NCBI GenBank assembly: GCA_947487835.1
Contig: CANKXX010000004.1
Span: forward strand, 237,076 to 301,075
Reading direction: 5' to 3'
Length of the DNA: 64,000 bases
From: an uncultured Microbacteriaceae bacterium
GTDB lineage: Bacteria > Actinomycetota > Actinomycetes > Actinomycetales > Microbacteriaceae
Under the pieces are notes generated by a model. It made no database searches, was not told the DNA's origin, and saw only the letters and a list, made by a program, of their open reading frames with translations. A program made the translations under genes and the position numbers. Every line of letters starts with the position of its first letter. The first letter of the stretch is position 1. Shown here piece after piece: positions 41,790 to 48,848 of this stretch.

Positions 41790-42014
41790 CTAGTACGAGA
41801 GTCGCTCGAACACGAGCGTCGCCTGGATGCGGTCGCCGCCGACCAGACCCTTGCTACCCGACGACGAGGTCGTGATGGTGTGCAGTCGGTAACCCAACGC
41901 GGCCTGCGCGTTAATCGCCTTCTCCAATTCAGTGAGATTGCCGGAGCCTGTACCCATCAGCTTCTCCTTGAGCACTACCTGAAGTACTACATAGGCCTTA
42001 TCGTTCGCCGCCAT
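41790..42014 (-). CDS. DUF4177-like small protein
   Basis: The 74-residue product has the DUF4177 pattern: YVVLQVVLKEKL, then a helix LTELEKAINAQAALGYRLHTIT and a last strand RIQATLVFERL. Such proteins are short alpha/beta units of unknown function. The local DNA is less GC-rich than its neighbours. ATG 42014 has GGGGGAGACGCTG in front. It lies between the FGE-like and DUF2071 genes on the same strand. Confidence 0.75.
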   Translation of the reverse strand: MAANDKAYVVLQVVLKEKLMGTGSGNLTELEKAINAQAALGYRLHTITTSSSGSKGLVGGDRIQATLVFERLSY

Positions 42015-42104
42015 CAGCGTCTCCCCCGTCTTACAGTGCGCCGCTTTGGCGTCGTCGGCACTCTACACAGTCACCACCAGCGACTCGCAGCGGAACTAGT
42101 ACCG

Positions 42105-42854
42105 TCAGCGGCCCTCGCGTGGGGTGATCCACTCGCCGCGACCGAACCGGGAGGTCACGCCCGGGCTGAAGAGCACCGAGTCGGGTGGCCGATCGACGAC
42201 GCCGGGCAGCCCCGCGGCCGCCATCAGGCCGTCCTGGAGGAAGGTCATCTCGGCCGGGTGCAACACCCAGGGCTCGTGCTCGTTGGGTAGCCACTGCGTG
42301 CGGCCGAACCGCTCCTGGAAGAGGCCCCACCGCGCGGTCAGGAACTGGGCCTGCTCGTCGTCCACGGTGCGGGTCGGATCGACGGTGACGCCGAACTGGA
42401 ACCGCGGACCCGGCTCCGCCGACAGCGGCACGATGCGGCGCGACGCGTACTCCCAGCCGCCGGGGCGGGGCCGGTGCTTGCTCCGCGCCCACATGTACGG
42501 AAGGGAGAAGAGAGCCCGAGCCGCGAGTACCGCCGGCAGGCTCGACGCCTCGAGCGACCGGAACACGACGCCTCGGCGCCCCCGCTCGTCCACCCCGTAC
42601 AGCCGCACGTTCACCTCGGTGAAGGATCCCCAGCGCGCGCCGACGGTGATCGGCCCCACTCGGGCATCCCCCAGTTCGAACGCGATCAGGCCCACCCAGG
42701 TTGATCCGTCCAGGATGTCGGGGACGACGCCGCGAGGCAGCAGCGGAGCGACCCGCTCCGCCGGAACCCGCCAGTGCACGAACGCGACCCGCCGCCACTC
42801 CTGGGCGGCGACGGTGAAACCCGGCAGCGGCGGTGCCGTGCGTGATATCTCCAT
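42105..42854 (-). CDS. DUF2071 (YqjF-like) protein
   Basis: The 249-residue product matches DUF2071: WRRVAFVHWRVPAERVAPLLP, then WVGLIAFELGDARV, TEVNVRLYGVDERGRRGVVF and FLTARWGLFQERFGR. This family has an acetoacetate-decarboxylase-like barrel, and its function is unknown. ATG 42854 is chosen over frames that run far upstream to 43322, because the family start VHW segment follows soon after. Confidence 0.85.
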   Translation of the reverse strand: MEISRTAPPLPGFTVAAQEWRRVAFVHWRVPAERVAPLLPRGVVPDILDGSTWVGLIAFELGDARVGPITVGARWGSFTEVNVRLYGVDERGRRGVVFRSLEASSLPAVLAARALFSLPYMWARSKHRPRPGGWEYASRRIVPLSAEPGPRFQFGVTVDPTRTVDDEQAQFLTARWGLFQERFGRTQWLPNEHEPWVLHPAEMTFLQDGLMAAAGLPGVVDRPPDSVLFSPGVTSRFGRGEWITPREGR

Positions 42855-43140
42855 GACGAATCCCACTTTCTGCTCGCCATACCGGCAGCCCGCCGCGCCC
42901 CGGCCGCATCGCACCGGGACCGTCCGAACGCTACGCCCCCGACGTGTGTGCGACCTCGGTGTGGCAACGGACGCATCCGAGGGCGGTGAGGATCGCCGAT
43001 CGCCCGCCCCCGACCGCGCAGCATCCCGTCCCGTCCGAGGTGCGAGCGAAATCGGGGAGGCGGGCGCCACGTCAACAGTCGTAACGTGATGCCAGGGCCA
43101 CACCCGCAGGCCGCAGGACCACACCGCGAAGGAGCAGAAC

Positions 43141-43578
43141 ATGGCCGAGAGCACCGCCGGGCTGTCCAAGGAGGAACGCGAGGCCGTGAAGCAGCGGGCC
43201 GCGGAGTTGCGCGCCCAGGAGAAGGCCGGGAAGTCGCGGGCCGCGGGCGAGCAGGCCGTCCGCGAGGCGATCGCGGAGATGCCGGACGAGGACCGCACGC
43301 TCGCCGAGGGCATCGACCGCATCGTCGCCGAGGTCGCCCCGCAGCTCCTGCCGAAGACCTGGTACGGCTTCCCCGCCTATGCGGACGAGAACGGCAAGAT
43401 CGTGGTCTTCTTCAAGGCGGCGTCGAAGTACACGACGAGGTACGCGACGCTCGGCTTCGAGGAGGCCGCGCGGCTCGACGACGGCGACCTCTGGGTCACG
43501 TCGTTCGCGCTGAAGGCGCTGACCCCGGAGACCGAGAAGACGATCGCCGACTACATCCGCAGGGCCGCGGGCGGCTGA
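43141..43578 (+). CDS. DUF1801 (YdhG/Fra-like) protein
   Basis: The 145-residue product starts with a Lys/Glu-rich helix (LSKEEREAVKQRAAELRAQE) and ends in the DUF1801 fold: PKTWYGFPAYADENGKIVVF, then KYTTRYATLGFEEAARLDDG and WVTSFALKALTPETEKTI. The function is unknown. AAGGAG lies nine bases before ATG 43141. A fragment resembling its N-terminal helix occurs at 46455-46523, next to the low-GC island. Confidence 0.88.
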   Translation: MAESTAGLSKEEREAVKQRAAELRAQEKAGKSRAAGEQAVREAIAEMPDEDRTLAEGIDRIVAEVAPQLLPKTWYGFPAYADENGKIVVFFKAASKYTTRYATLGFEEAARLDDGDLWVTSFALKALTPETEKTIADYIRRAAGG

Positions 43579-43584
43579 CGGGCG

Positions 43585-44259
43585 CTACTCCCTGCCGTCC
43601 TCGAGCGGGATGAGCATGGTGCGGAAGGGGCCCGCCTCGGCGTGGAGGTCCCAGATGCGGTCCGCGACGTCGTCGATGCCATTGGGCAGTTGCAGCTTGG
43701 GGATGCCTCCCGGGATCACCATCTGCTTCACCCGGATGCCCTCGTCCTCGAGTGCGTCGTGCAGCATCTCGCCGTAGGCGCTCTCGGCCGGGAACGCGAC
43801 CGAGGTACCGGCGAAGCCGGCGCGGGCCTTCACCGACGTCCCGCCGTTGATGAGAAGGATGCTCCCGCCTGCCGCCTGACGCATCCCCGGCAGCACGGCA
43901 CGGACCGCGTGGATGAGCCCGAGCACCGAGAAGCTCAGCGCCTCCAGCGCCAGCTCCGGGGTCAGGTCGAGCACGGGCTTCAGGTAGTCCCTGGACGGAA
44001 GCGGGCTGTACTGCAGGGTGGTGATCGGGCCCAGCTCCGCGGCAGCGCGCGCGAGGGCGTCCTCGAGCGACGCCGGCGTCAGCACGTCGGCCGCGTAACC
44101 GCGGGCCGTGACGCCGCCGGCCTCGAACTCCGCCGCCATCGCGTCGAGCTTCGACTGGTCCCGGGAGATCAGGGCGATCGAGAAACCCTCGCGCCCGAAC
44201 CTGCGGGCGACTGCCGCTCCGAGTCCTGGTCCGGCTCCGATGATCGCGATGACAGGCAT
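43585..44259 (-). CDS. short-chain dehydrogenase/reductase
   Basis: The 224-residue product has a Rossmann fold: IAIIGAGPGLGAAVARRF binds NAD(P), and YAADVLTPASLEDAL contributes the Asp. The substrate part differs from classical SDRs: instead of the Ser-Tyr-x3-Lys triad it reads GGTSVKARAGFAGTSVAFPAE, so normal catalysis is doubtful. ATG 44259 has GGAGG eight bases upstream. Such atypical SDRs are common in actinobacteria; the substrate is unknown. Confidence 0.82.
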   Translation of the reverse strand: MPVIAIIGAGPGLGAAVARRFGREGFSIALISRDQSKLDAMAAEFEAGGVTARGYAADVLTPASLEDALARAAAELGPITTLQYSPLPSRDYLKPVLDLTPELALEALSFSVLGLIHAVRAVLPGMRQAAGGSILLINGGTSVKARAGFAGTSVAFPAESAYGEMLHDALEDEGIRVKQMVIPGGIPKLQLPNGIDDVADRIWDLHAEAGPFRTMLIPLEDGRE

Positions 44260-44435
44260 GGTGGATTCCTCCGATAGATGGTGTCGCGGGTGTTCGAGCG
44301 AGGCGGCGCCGAAGGGCTGCCGACGCGCGGCAAGCTCCGTCGCGGGTGCGCCCCACCTCCGCGATCGTGCACCCTTCACCGTACGCTCGGCCGGCCGGCC
44401 GGGCGCGGTCGGCGCAGACAGGAAACGCGAGCCGC

Positions 44436-46043
44436 CTACCGGGGCGCGAGGAGGATCTGCACCGCCTCGATCCGCTTGCCCTGCCCCGACGTGCCCGCCG
44501 TTCCGCCGTCGGTGAGCCAGGACTGCCAGCCGGCATCCTGCACGTGGGCGCGGTAGTGGATCCGGTACTGATTCGCCAGCTCGCCGGTCAGCCGGATCTC
44601 GAACGCCTCCAGGCGCAGCTGTTGCCCGGTCGTGCCGATGGGGTTGGCCGAGGAGGTCCACGGCTGCCAGCCGATCGACTGCACGTGCCCCCGCCACTGG
44701 ATGTCCCCGGCGTAGGCCGTGCTGGACGCCTTCAGGCGCAACGCCTCGACCCGGAGGGACTGACCCGTGGTCCCGGCGACGGTCCCGTCCGACACGTTCC
44801 CCGTCCAGCCGAGGTGCTGCACGTGGGCGGCGTACACGGCGGTGAACGCCGGGGCGACCTTCGGCACCAGCTCGATCGACACGGCCTCCACGCGCCGACC
44901 CTGCCCGACGGTGCCGGCCGTGACCCCGTCAACTCCGTACGGCTGCCACCCGACGTCCTGCACGTGGGCCCGGTACCGGATGCTGTACTGCGAGGCCAGA
45001 TCCCCGGTCAGGCGCAGCTGGAACGCCTCCAGGCGCAGCCCGCGACCCGTCGTTCCGATCGCGGAAGCCGACGTCGACCAGGGCTGCCAGCCGATCGACT
45101 GCACGTGCCCGCGCCACAGGATGTCGCCCGACAGCCGGTCCCCGGCCACGGACAGGCGCAGCGACTCGATCGGCAGCGACCGCCCGGTCGTTCCCGCGGT
45201 GGCGCCGTCCGAGACGCTCGACTGCCAACCGATGGTCGCGACGTGCGCCCGGTAGACCCCGATGCACGTCATGTCGTAGTCGTAGGTGCCGTCGGTCCAC
45301 TGCGTGATGTGGACGGGGCCGCCGGAGAAGCTGCGATTCATGCAGAGGTCGGCTGCCTCGCTCGGGGATCCGAGGCGCCCCGCCGGCGACCAGACGGGCA
45401 CGTCGGGAAGCTGCCACGATCCGGTGATCTCCGCCCAGCCGCTGGCGTAGGAGTAGATCCCGGTCGGGTATCCGGCGTCCCTCAGCGCGGCCAGGAGTCC
45501 GGAGATGACGTACCGGTTCTCCTGCCGCTGGGCCGCTGTCGAGCTGGGCCAGGGCTGCCTGGGTCGGGGCTCGACGTCGACCCAGATCCTCTCCGGACGC
45601 CAGCGCACCCGATCGACAGAGGCCATGGCGGCGCGCCCTTCGGCGTAGCCGACATTGCGCAGCCGGTCCGGCCTGGTGGTCGCCGGCCAGGGACCGTCGT
45701 CACCGTAGGTCGTGTACTGCGCTGTCGTGGGGAACGTGGCCATGGCATAGGCCTGCGCCCGGACGCCCCGGTCGCGCACCCACTGGAACTGCCCGGCGAG
45801 GCACGGGTTCTCGGTGAACGCCAGTCCGTTCGTCAGACCGACGACCACGAACTCCGTGTCCTCGGGCGGCATCGGAAGGCCGCCCGGACACTGCGGCCAG
45901 GACACGTCGTGTCCGTAGTCGACTGCTCGAGCGGGTGTGGTGAACCCCACGCCGAACGCGAGCACAAGTAAGACCGCCAGGAGCCGGAGCGTCGTTGCCC
46001 GGAAGCGGCGGCCAGGTGAAAGTGCACCAAGGCCGGCCATCAT
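44436..46043 (-). CDS. secreted GH25-like protein with six ChW repeats
   Basis: The 535-residue product has a signal peptide cut near residue 40 (TPARA|VDYG). A glycoside-hydrolase-like TIM domain (DUF1906/GH25-type) follows, with YGHDVSWPQCPGG at the start and WVDVEPRPRQPW holding the acidic pair. From about residue 262, six repeats of the form YRAHVQxxGWQ-DG-AGTxGxxxRxEAxxxxL run to the end. These are ChW repeats, with HV and GW in each. ChW repeats are best known from clostridia and some actinobacteria and probably bind surface or polymer ligands. It may cut peptidoglycan or another wall polymer outside the cell. Confidence 0.88.
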   Translation of the reverse strand: MMAGLGALSPGRRFRATTLRLLAVLLVLAFGVGFTTPARAVDYGHDVSWPQCPGGLPMPPEDTEFVVVGLTNGLAFTENPCLAGQFQWVRDRGVRAQAYAMATFPTTAQYTTYGDDGPWPATTRPDRLRNVGYAEGRAAMASVDRVRWRPERIWVDVEPRPRQPWPSSTAAQRQENRYVISGLLAALRDAGYPTGIYSYASGWAEITGSWQLPDVPVWSPAGRLGSPSEAADLCMNRSFSGGPVHITQWTDGTYDYDMTCIGVYRAHVATIGWQSSVSDGATAGTTGRSLPIESLRLSVAGDRLSGDILWRGHVQSIGWQPWSTSASAIGTTGRGLRLEAFQLRLTGDLASQYSIRYRAHVQDVGWQPYGVDGVTAGTVGQGRRVEAVSIELVPKVAPAFTAVYAAHVQHLGWTGNVSDGTVAGTTGQSLRVEALRLKASSTAYAGDIQWRGHVQSIGWQPWTSSANPIGTTGQQLRLEAFEIRLTGELANQYRIHYRAHVQDAGWQSWLTDGGTAGTSGQGKRIEAVQILLAPR

Positions 46044-46454
46044 GGCCCCCCATTTCGAAGGATGACCGCATCATCCCACTCGGCCGCCCCCGCCGCCAGG
46101 GGTAGTCGGAGCTACGCGCCGTACGACGGTAATAAGACTGCAGAGATACCCCAGCAGCGTGAAACCGGCCATGCATCGGTCCAACCGCCCACTGAAGATT
46201 TCAGGTCGGTGCGGGCACGGGTGCAGCCGGAGGCGTCATCCGTCCGAAAGCCGTTGGCCTGGTCAAGCACGTACCGAGAGGACCCGATCAGTTGGTTGAT
46301 CAACACGGGTGGTGCGCACGCGTGCATGAGCAAGAAGCGCAGTGCTGGCTCAACGCAGCGAGATGCGATACCTGCACAACGCATCCTCTGCTGCTCTGCT
46401 CCGTCGCCAACGGAGAGTCCCGGTCGAGTGCGGATCTCCGCGAAGGACTTCGGA

Positions 46455-46523
46455 TTTTCGAAAGATGAACGCGAGGCCGTAAAAGCGCCGCGCTGCCGGG
46501 CTGAGCCGCAGAAGAAGGCAGGG
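46455..46523 (+). pseudogene. possible relic of a DUF1801 N-terminal helix
   Basis: Translation gives FSKDEREAVK, then a 13-residue stretch ending QKKAG. The intact gene at 43141 has LSKEEREAVK, then the same number of residues ending QEKAG. In between, reading with one inserted and one deleted base restores RAA-L, as in the intact protein. No start and no downstream domain remain. It may be a decayed paralogue. The match is short, so chance is not excluded. Confidence 0.35.
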
Positions 46524-46803
46524 GCGTTCAGGCGGGGACCGACCGGATTTCTGAACGACAGCAAGCGTCCTCAACGCAGCCGACACTTGCGCGACAACGA
46601 GTTCCGGGTCGCTATCACCGACTCCCTCCGACGGAACTCTCGTTTCGAGCGCCATCAGTGATAGGACTGAAGGACTGCGGAACTCCCGATCTCACGGCCC
46701 CCAAGGCGGATCGACCACAGCCGCTTGCAGCACACAGGCGAACGCAGGATAGATTAAGAGCGGCGTGACCGCGTGCGTGCCCCCGCTACCTCCTATGCTG
46801 ACA

Positions 46804-46823
46804 CCGGCGATGATGATCGCCGG
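46804..46823. promoter_or_regulatory. inverted repeat in the leader of the four-gene operon
   Basis: CCGGCGAT (46804-46811) and ATCGCCGG (46816-46823) form a perfect 8-base inverted repeat with a 4-base centre, 33 bases before the methyltransferase start and just after a TATGCT hexamer. It could be an operator or an RNA hairpin. Confidence 0.45.
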
Positions 46824-46855
46824 AAGCAGAACGAAAACGGGCACGAGGGGTCGCA

Positions 46856-47671
46856 GTGACAAGATCACCACTTCGATGGGCGGGCAGCAAACGTGGGCTA
46901 CTGCGGACGATTCGACCGGCTCTGCCACAATTGAATGCTCATTACATCGAACCGTTCATGGGTTCCGCTTGCGTGTTCTTCGACGTTTCTCCCAATCGAG
47001 CGAAGCTGTCGGATTTCAATGAGGATCTCGTCGACTTCTTCCTCAACCTGCGCAACGACCCGGACGGAGTGATCGACGCATTCACTCGCCTTGACCCGAC
47101 AGGCGGCGAGTACTACCAGCAACGGTCGCTTCGGCCCGGCGCGTTATCACCGCCAGCTCGAGCCGCGAGGTTTCTGTATCTGAATCGGTTCGCGTTCAAC
47201 GGCGTGTATCGCACAAATCGTCGTGGCGAGTTTAATGTCCCGCGAGGAGTGCGCACGGGCGCACTCCCGACATCGGAGGAATTGCGCGCCGCGTCAAGCG
47301 CCCTTCAGTCCGCTACTGTTATTCAGCGTGACTATCTAACCGCCACAAAGGAAGTCACCAAAGGCGACTTCGTATACCTCGATCCTCCTTATCGAAACAC
47401 AACTCGCGCAACCTATGGGGAATATGGTTACGAGGCGTTCGGATCCATCAATGATGTCACGACGTTGGCCGGTGAATTGCAGCGACTGGACGGGATAGGC
47501 GCAAGGGTGCTCCTCTCATTCAATGACGACGACGAGATCATAGCTTCGATCCCAGATTGGACGATTGAGCGCATCGACCGGAAGCGCTCCGTTGCGGGAC
47601 GTGCATCGGCGCGCACCGCTCTAGCGGGAGAAATACTGGCACGCAATTACAGGGTGGACACAGATGCTTAA
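46856..47671 (+). CDS. Dam-like DNA adenine N6-methyltransferase (D12 class)
   Basis: The 271-residue product methylates adenine in DNA using S-adenosylmethionine. It has the D12-class order: PLRWAGSKR at the start, SAM motif IEPFMGSA (32-38), SDFNEDLV, the target-recognition middle (FLYLNRFAFNGVYRTN), and catalytic DPPY at 176-179. GAGGGG precedes GTG 46856 by six bases. Codon use (AGA, TTA, ATA) is unlike the flanks. It is the first gene of a four-gene operon and overlaps the next by eight bases. No restriction endonuclease of usual type is present, so it may mark self DNA for the downstream genes. The target site is unknown, though GATC is the common Dam target. Confidence 0.93.
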   Translation: MTRSPLRWAGSKRGLLRTIRPALPQLNAHYIEPFMGSACVFFDVSPNRAKLSDFNEDLVDFFLNLRNDPDGVIDAFTRLDPTGGEYYQQRSLRPGALSPPARAARFLYLNRFAFNGVYRTNRRGEFNVPRGVRTGALPTSEELRAASSALQSATVIQRDYLTATKEVTKGDFVYLDPPYRNTTRATYGEYGYEAFGSINDVTTLAGELQRLDGIGARVLLSFNDDDEIIASIPDWTIERIDRKRSVAGRASARTALAGEILARNYRVDTDA

Positions 47672-48848
47672 GGTAGCTGTGCTGAGCGATATCCATGCTC
47701 ATTCCAAGTCACGCCTCAAGCCAGGCGAATCCGAACCATCTTTCGCAGAGATTTCAGCTCCCGAACTACCTCAAGTCAACCCCTTCACAGCAGTTGAGGA
47801 CCTTATCGCAGCAGAAGGACTTGCTGTAGACGTCCTAGTGTCCGCGGGGGACATGGGGGACAAGGCAAACCCCGAGGCCGTGCATTACGCGTGGCAGCGG
47901 ATTCAGCGCCTCCAGACTGCACTTGGCGCCCCGATCTTGATGGCCGCCACAGGGAATCACGACATGGACTCTCGGGAGATAAACGGCTTCGACGCCAGAG
48001 GAATTCTACAGGGGCTAGGCAATTACCCGTTCGACACCGACGCTCTGAATAACGAATACTGGGCAAACAATGTAGTCATCCAAGAACACGGACCCTTCCG
48101 CTCCGTCTTGCTGAACAGCAGCGGATATCACGGCTATGGTGAGGAATGGCAGCACGGTAGGGTGTCACTTCGCACACGCGAGTACTTGAAACGAAGACTC
48201 CGCGAAACAAAGGATCCAGGGATTAATCTCCTGGTGACTCACCATCAGTTGTATAAGCTGGGCGGCGTCGATCTGGAGGACAAGAGCGAGATGCAAGACG
48301 CCTCCGCCCTGCTTGAGGATCTTGGGTCGGGCGAATACGGAAGCTGGTTCTTGATACACGGCCACCGACATTGGCCCGCGATCAGCCACTCCGGCGGGGG
48401 GAGAGGTGCACCCGTGGTGTTCTCTGCAGGGAGTTTCTCCGCAGTGCTCTATAGCGAAATCCAGGGACGAGCGCGCAACCAGTTTTACGTGCTCGAGATC
48501 GAGGACACGGAGCCCGGCTACCCCATCCGCGGCCGCTTCCGCGCCTGGGACTGGGTTGCGGATGAAGGCTTCCTTCCCGCTCAAGAACGCTCGGGTCTTT
48601 CATACTCCGGCGGTTTCGGTGGCAGTCTGAATGGCGTGCAACTTGCTGCAGAGGTGAGCGAGTTCTTCGAGCGGAACCAAACGGGCTACGTTACTTGGGG
48701 CGACGTCGAGGCGGCAATCCCCGACGCCGCCTTCACACTGCCCACAGATTTCGCTCACTTCAAACGCGTACTCCGTGACTCCCATGGTCTGACGTTACTT
48801 ACCATGGACAATGGTGTTCCCGCTCAAGTCGGTAAGGTTGCCTCATGA
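47664..48848 (+). CDS. calcineurin-like metallophosphoesterase, possible nuclease
   Basis: The 394-residue product has every motif of the fold: SDIHAH (Asp9, His11), GDMGD (Asp63), GNHD (97-100), VTHHQ (His193/194) and GHRH (233-236), which bind two metals. The C-terminal 120 residues (RGRFRAWDWVADEGF onward) form a separate domain of no family that I know. Some relatives are nucleases (SbcD/Mre11) and some are phosphatases. It overlaps both neighbours (8 and 4 bases), so it is made with the methyltransferase and ATPase. A nuclease arm of a defence complex is the favoured guess. Confidence 0.88.
   Translation: MLKVAVLSDIHAHSKSRLKPGESEPSFAEISAPELPQVNPFTAVEDLIAAEGLAVDVLVSAGDMGDKANPEAVHYAWQRIQRLQTALGAPILMAATGNHDMDSREINGFDARGILQGLGNYPFDTDALNNEYWANNVVIQEHGPFRSVLLNSSGYHGYGEEWQHGRVSLRTREYLKRRLRETKDPGINLLVTHHQLYKLGGVDLEDKSEMQDASALLEDLGSGEYGSWFLIHGHRHWPAISHSGGGRGAPVVFSAGSFSAVLYSEIQGRARNQFYVLEIEDTEPGYPIRGRFRAWDWVADEGFLPAQERSGLSYSGGFGGSLNGVQLAAEVSEFFERNQTGYVTWGDVEAAIPDAAFTLPTDFAHFKRVLRDSHGLTLLTMDNGVPAQVGKVAS

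Larger units (their letters stand above)
46044..46855. other. 812-base non-coding, partly decayed stretch at island edge
   Basis: No convincing gene is present. Overlapping frames on both strands (46062-46661 and 46112-46564) have random-looking composition. The stretch is visibly more A+T-rich than the left flank. It contains one relic resembling the DUF1801 N-terminus (46455-46523), weak promoter-like hexamers (TATGCT at 46794-46799) and an inverted repeat (46804-46823) in front of the methyltransferase gene. No tRNA, integrase or transposase was seen. Confidence 0.6.

Noticed and set aside
46062-46661. 199-residue + strand frame, and a 150-residue frame on the other strand, before the island
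   Set aside because: No domain, unlikely composition, no ribosome binding site; only a 23-residue relic within looks related to a known protein.
46692-46928. 78-residue hydrophobic frame on the minus strand
   Set aside because: It overlaps the start of the methyltransferase gene and its leader repeat; no ribosome binding site and the hydrophobic run arises from the antisense of leader sequence.
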